A stretch of 64,000 nucleotides of DNA, taken from assembly GCA_014338405.1 (NCBI GenBank), contig JTDE01001331.1, positions 95,410-159,409 of the forward strand, given 5' to 3'. Below the pieces are notes generated by a model. It had not been told where the DNA came from and did not search any database. It saw only the letters and a program-made list of their open reading frames with translations. Positions 63,911 to 64,000 of this stretch are shown one piece after another (positions within the stretch are counted from its first letter, which is position 1; each line of letters starts with the position of its first letter). Origin of the DNA: Paragonimus skrjabini miyazakii (Eukaryota > Platyhelminthes > Trematoda > Plagiorchiida > Troglotrematidae). Position numbers and translations under genes: made by a program.

Positions 63911-64000
63911 GTTTAGTTTCTGCTTGGCCGGTAACGGCAAATACGTTAGCCTGAGGAGAGGCTTGCACTTTGGGGTTTTTGAAATGTACCATTGTTCCGT
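63911..64000 (-). CDS. BTF3 / NAC beta subunit, internal exon (runs off the window)
   Basis: Minus-strand translation from the window edge gives GTMVHFKNPKVQASPQANVF followed by AVTGQAETK. This is the core of the NAC domain, matching '[29 protein letters not shown]'. The exon ends in phase 1 at a gtacgt donor. Its 5' boundary, the start codon and roughly the first 70 residues of the protein lie outside the window. Together the three exons here give 85 residues with no internal stop, so the gene looks intact and functional. Confidence 0.95.

Noticed and set aside
63743..63940. 65-codon minus-strand frame at the right end taken as one gene
   Set aside because: It reads through the 37-base intron and past the donor at 63801. 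The correct protein comes from the spliced exons.
1..64000. CRISPR arrays, bacterial operons, rRNA genes
   Set aside because: No regularly spaced repeats, no dense same-strand genes and no rRNA-like blocks. The window is eukaryotic.

Overview
The window looks like a gene-poor piece of flatworm DNA, most likely from a fluke (trematode). This is inferred from three things: the mix of decayed retroelements, a tRNA-headed interspersed repeat, and one certain host gene with a 37-base intron beside a 5.2-kb intron. Genes here are split into short exons and most open frames are chance frames. Two 100-base runs of N (21864-21963 and 42169-42268) are assembly gaps.

The only host gene I can name is at the right edge on the minus strand: the 3' half of BTF3, the beta subunit of the nascent polypeptide-associated complex. 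Three exons (63911-64000, 63802-63873, 58509-58606) join in phase and give 85 residues ending at a stop. The 5' exons lie beyond base 64000. Its last intron holds an unrecognised protein-like open frame on the opposite strand (61735-62085).

The rest is dominated by broken retroelements. From left to right these are a Penelope-like element with a GIY-YIG remnant (7980-8790, +), an R2-like non-LTR element (11570-13125, +), a second R2-like reverse transcriptase (22089-22725, -), an endonuclease plus reverse transcriptase LINE in correct domain order (26390-28690, -), a second Penelope-like fragment (30470-31335, +), a different LINE reverse transcriptase (38695-39385, -) and a Ty3/gypsy element that lacks the catalytic centre of its reverse transcriptase (53526-55975, +). 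All carry stops and frameshifts, so none looks active. At least eight pieces of one tRNA-derived repeat family are scattered between them.

The oddest structure is a nearly perfect inverted repeat: two arms of about 440 bases (16939-17379 and 18314-18754) around a spacer of about 930 bases. It is far better preserved than anything around it. It could be a young inverted duplication, a source of hairpin RNA, or an assembly artefact. Other unresolved items are two overlapping open frames at 48607-49025, a charged open frame followed by AATAAA at 47031-47294, a short signal-peptide-like frame at 31744-31932, and an unclassified repeat pair at 31530/46750.
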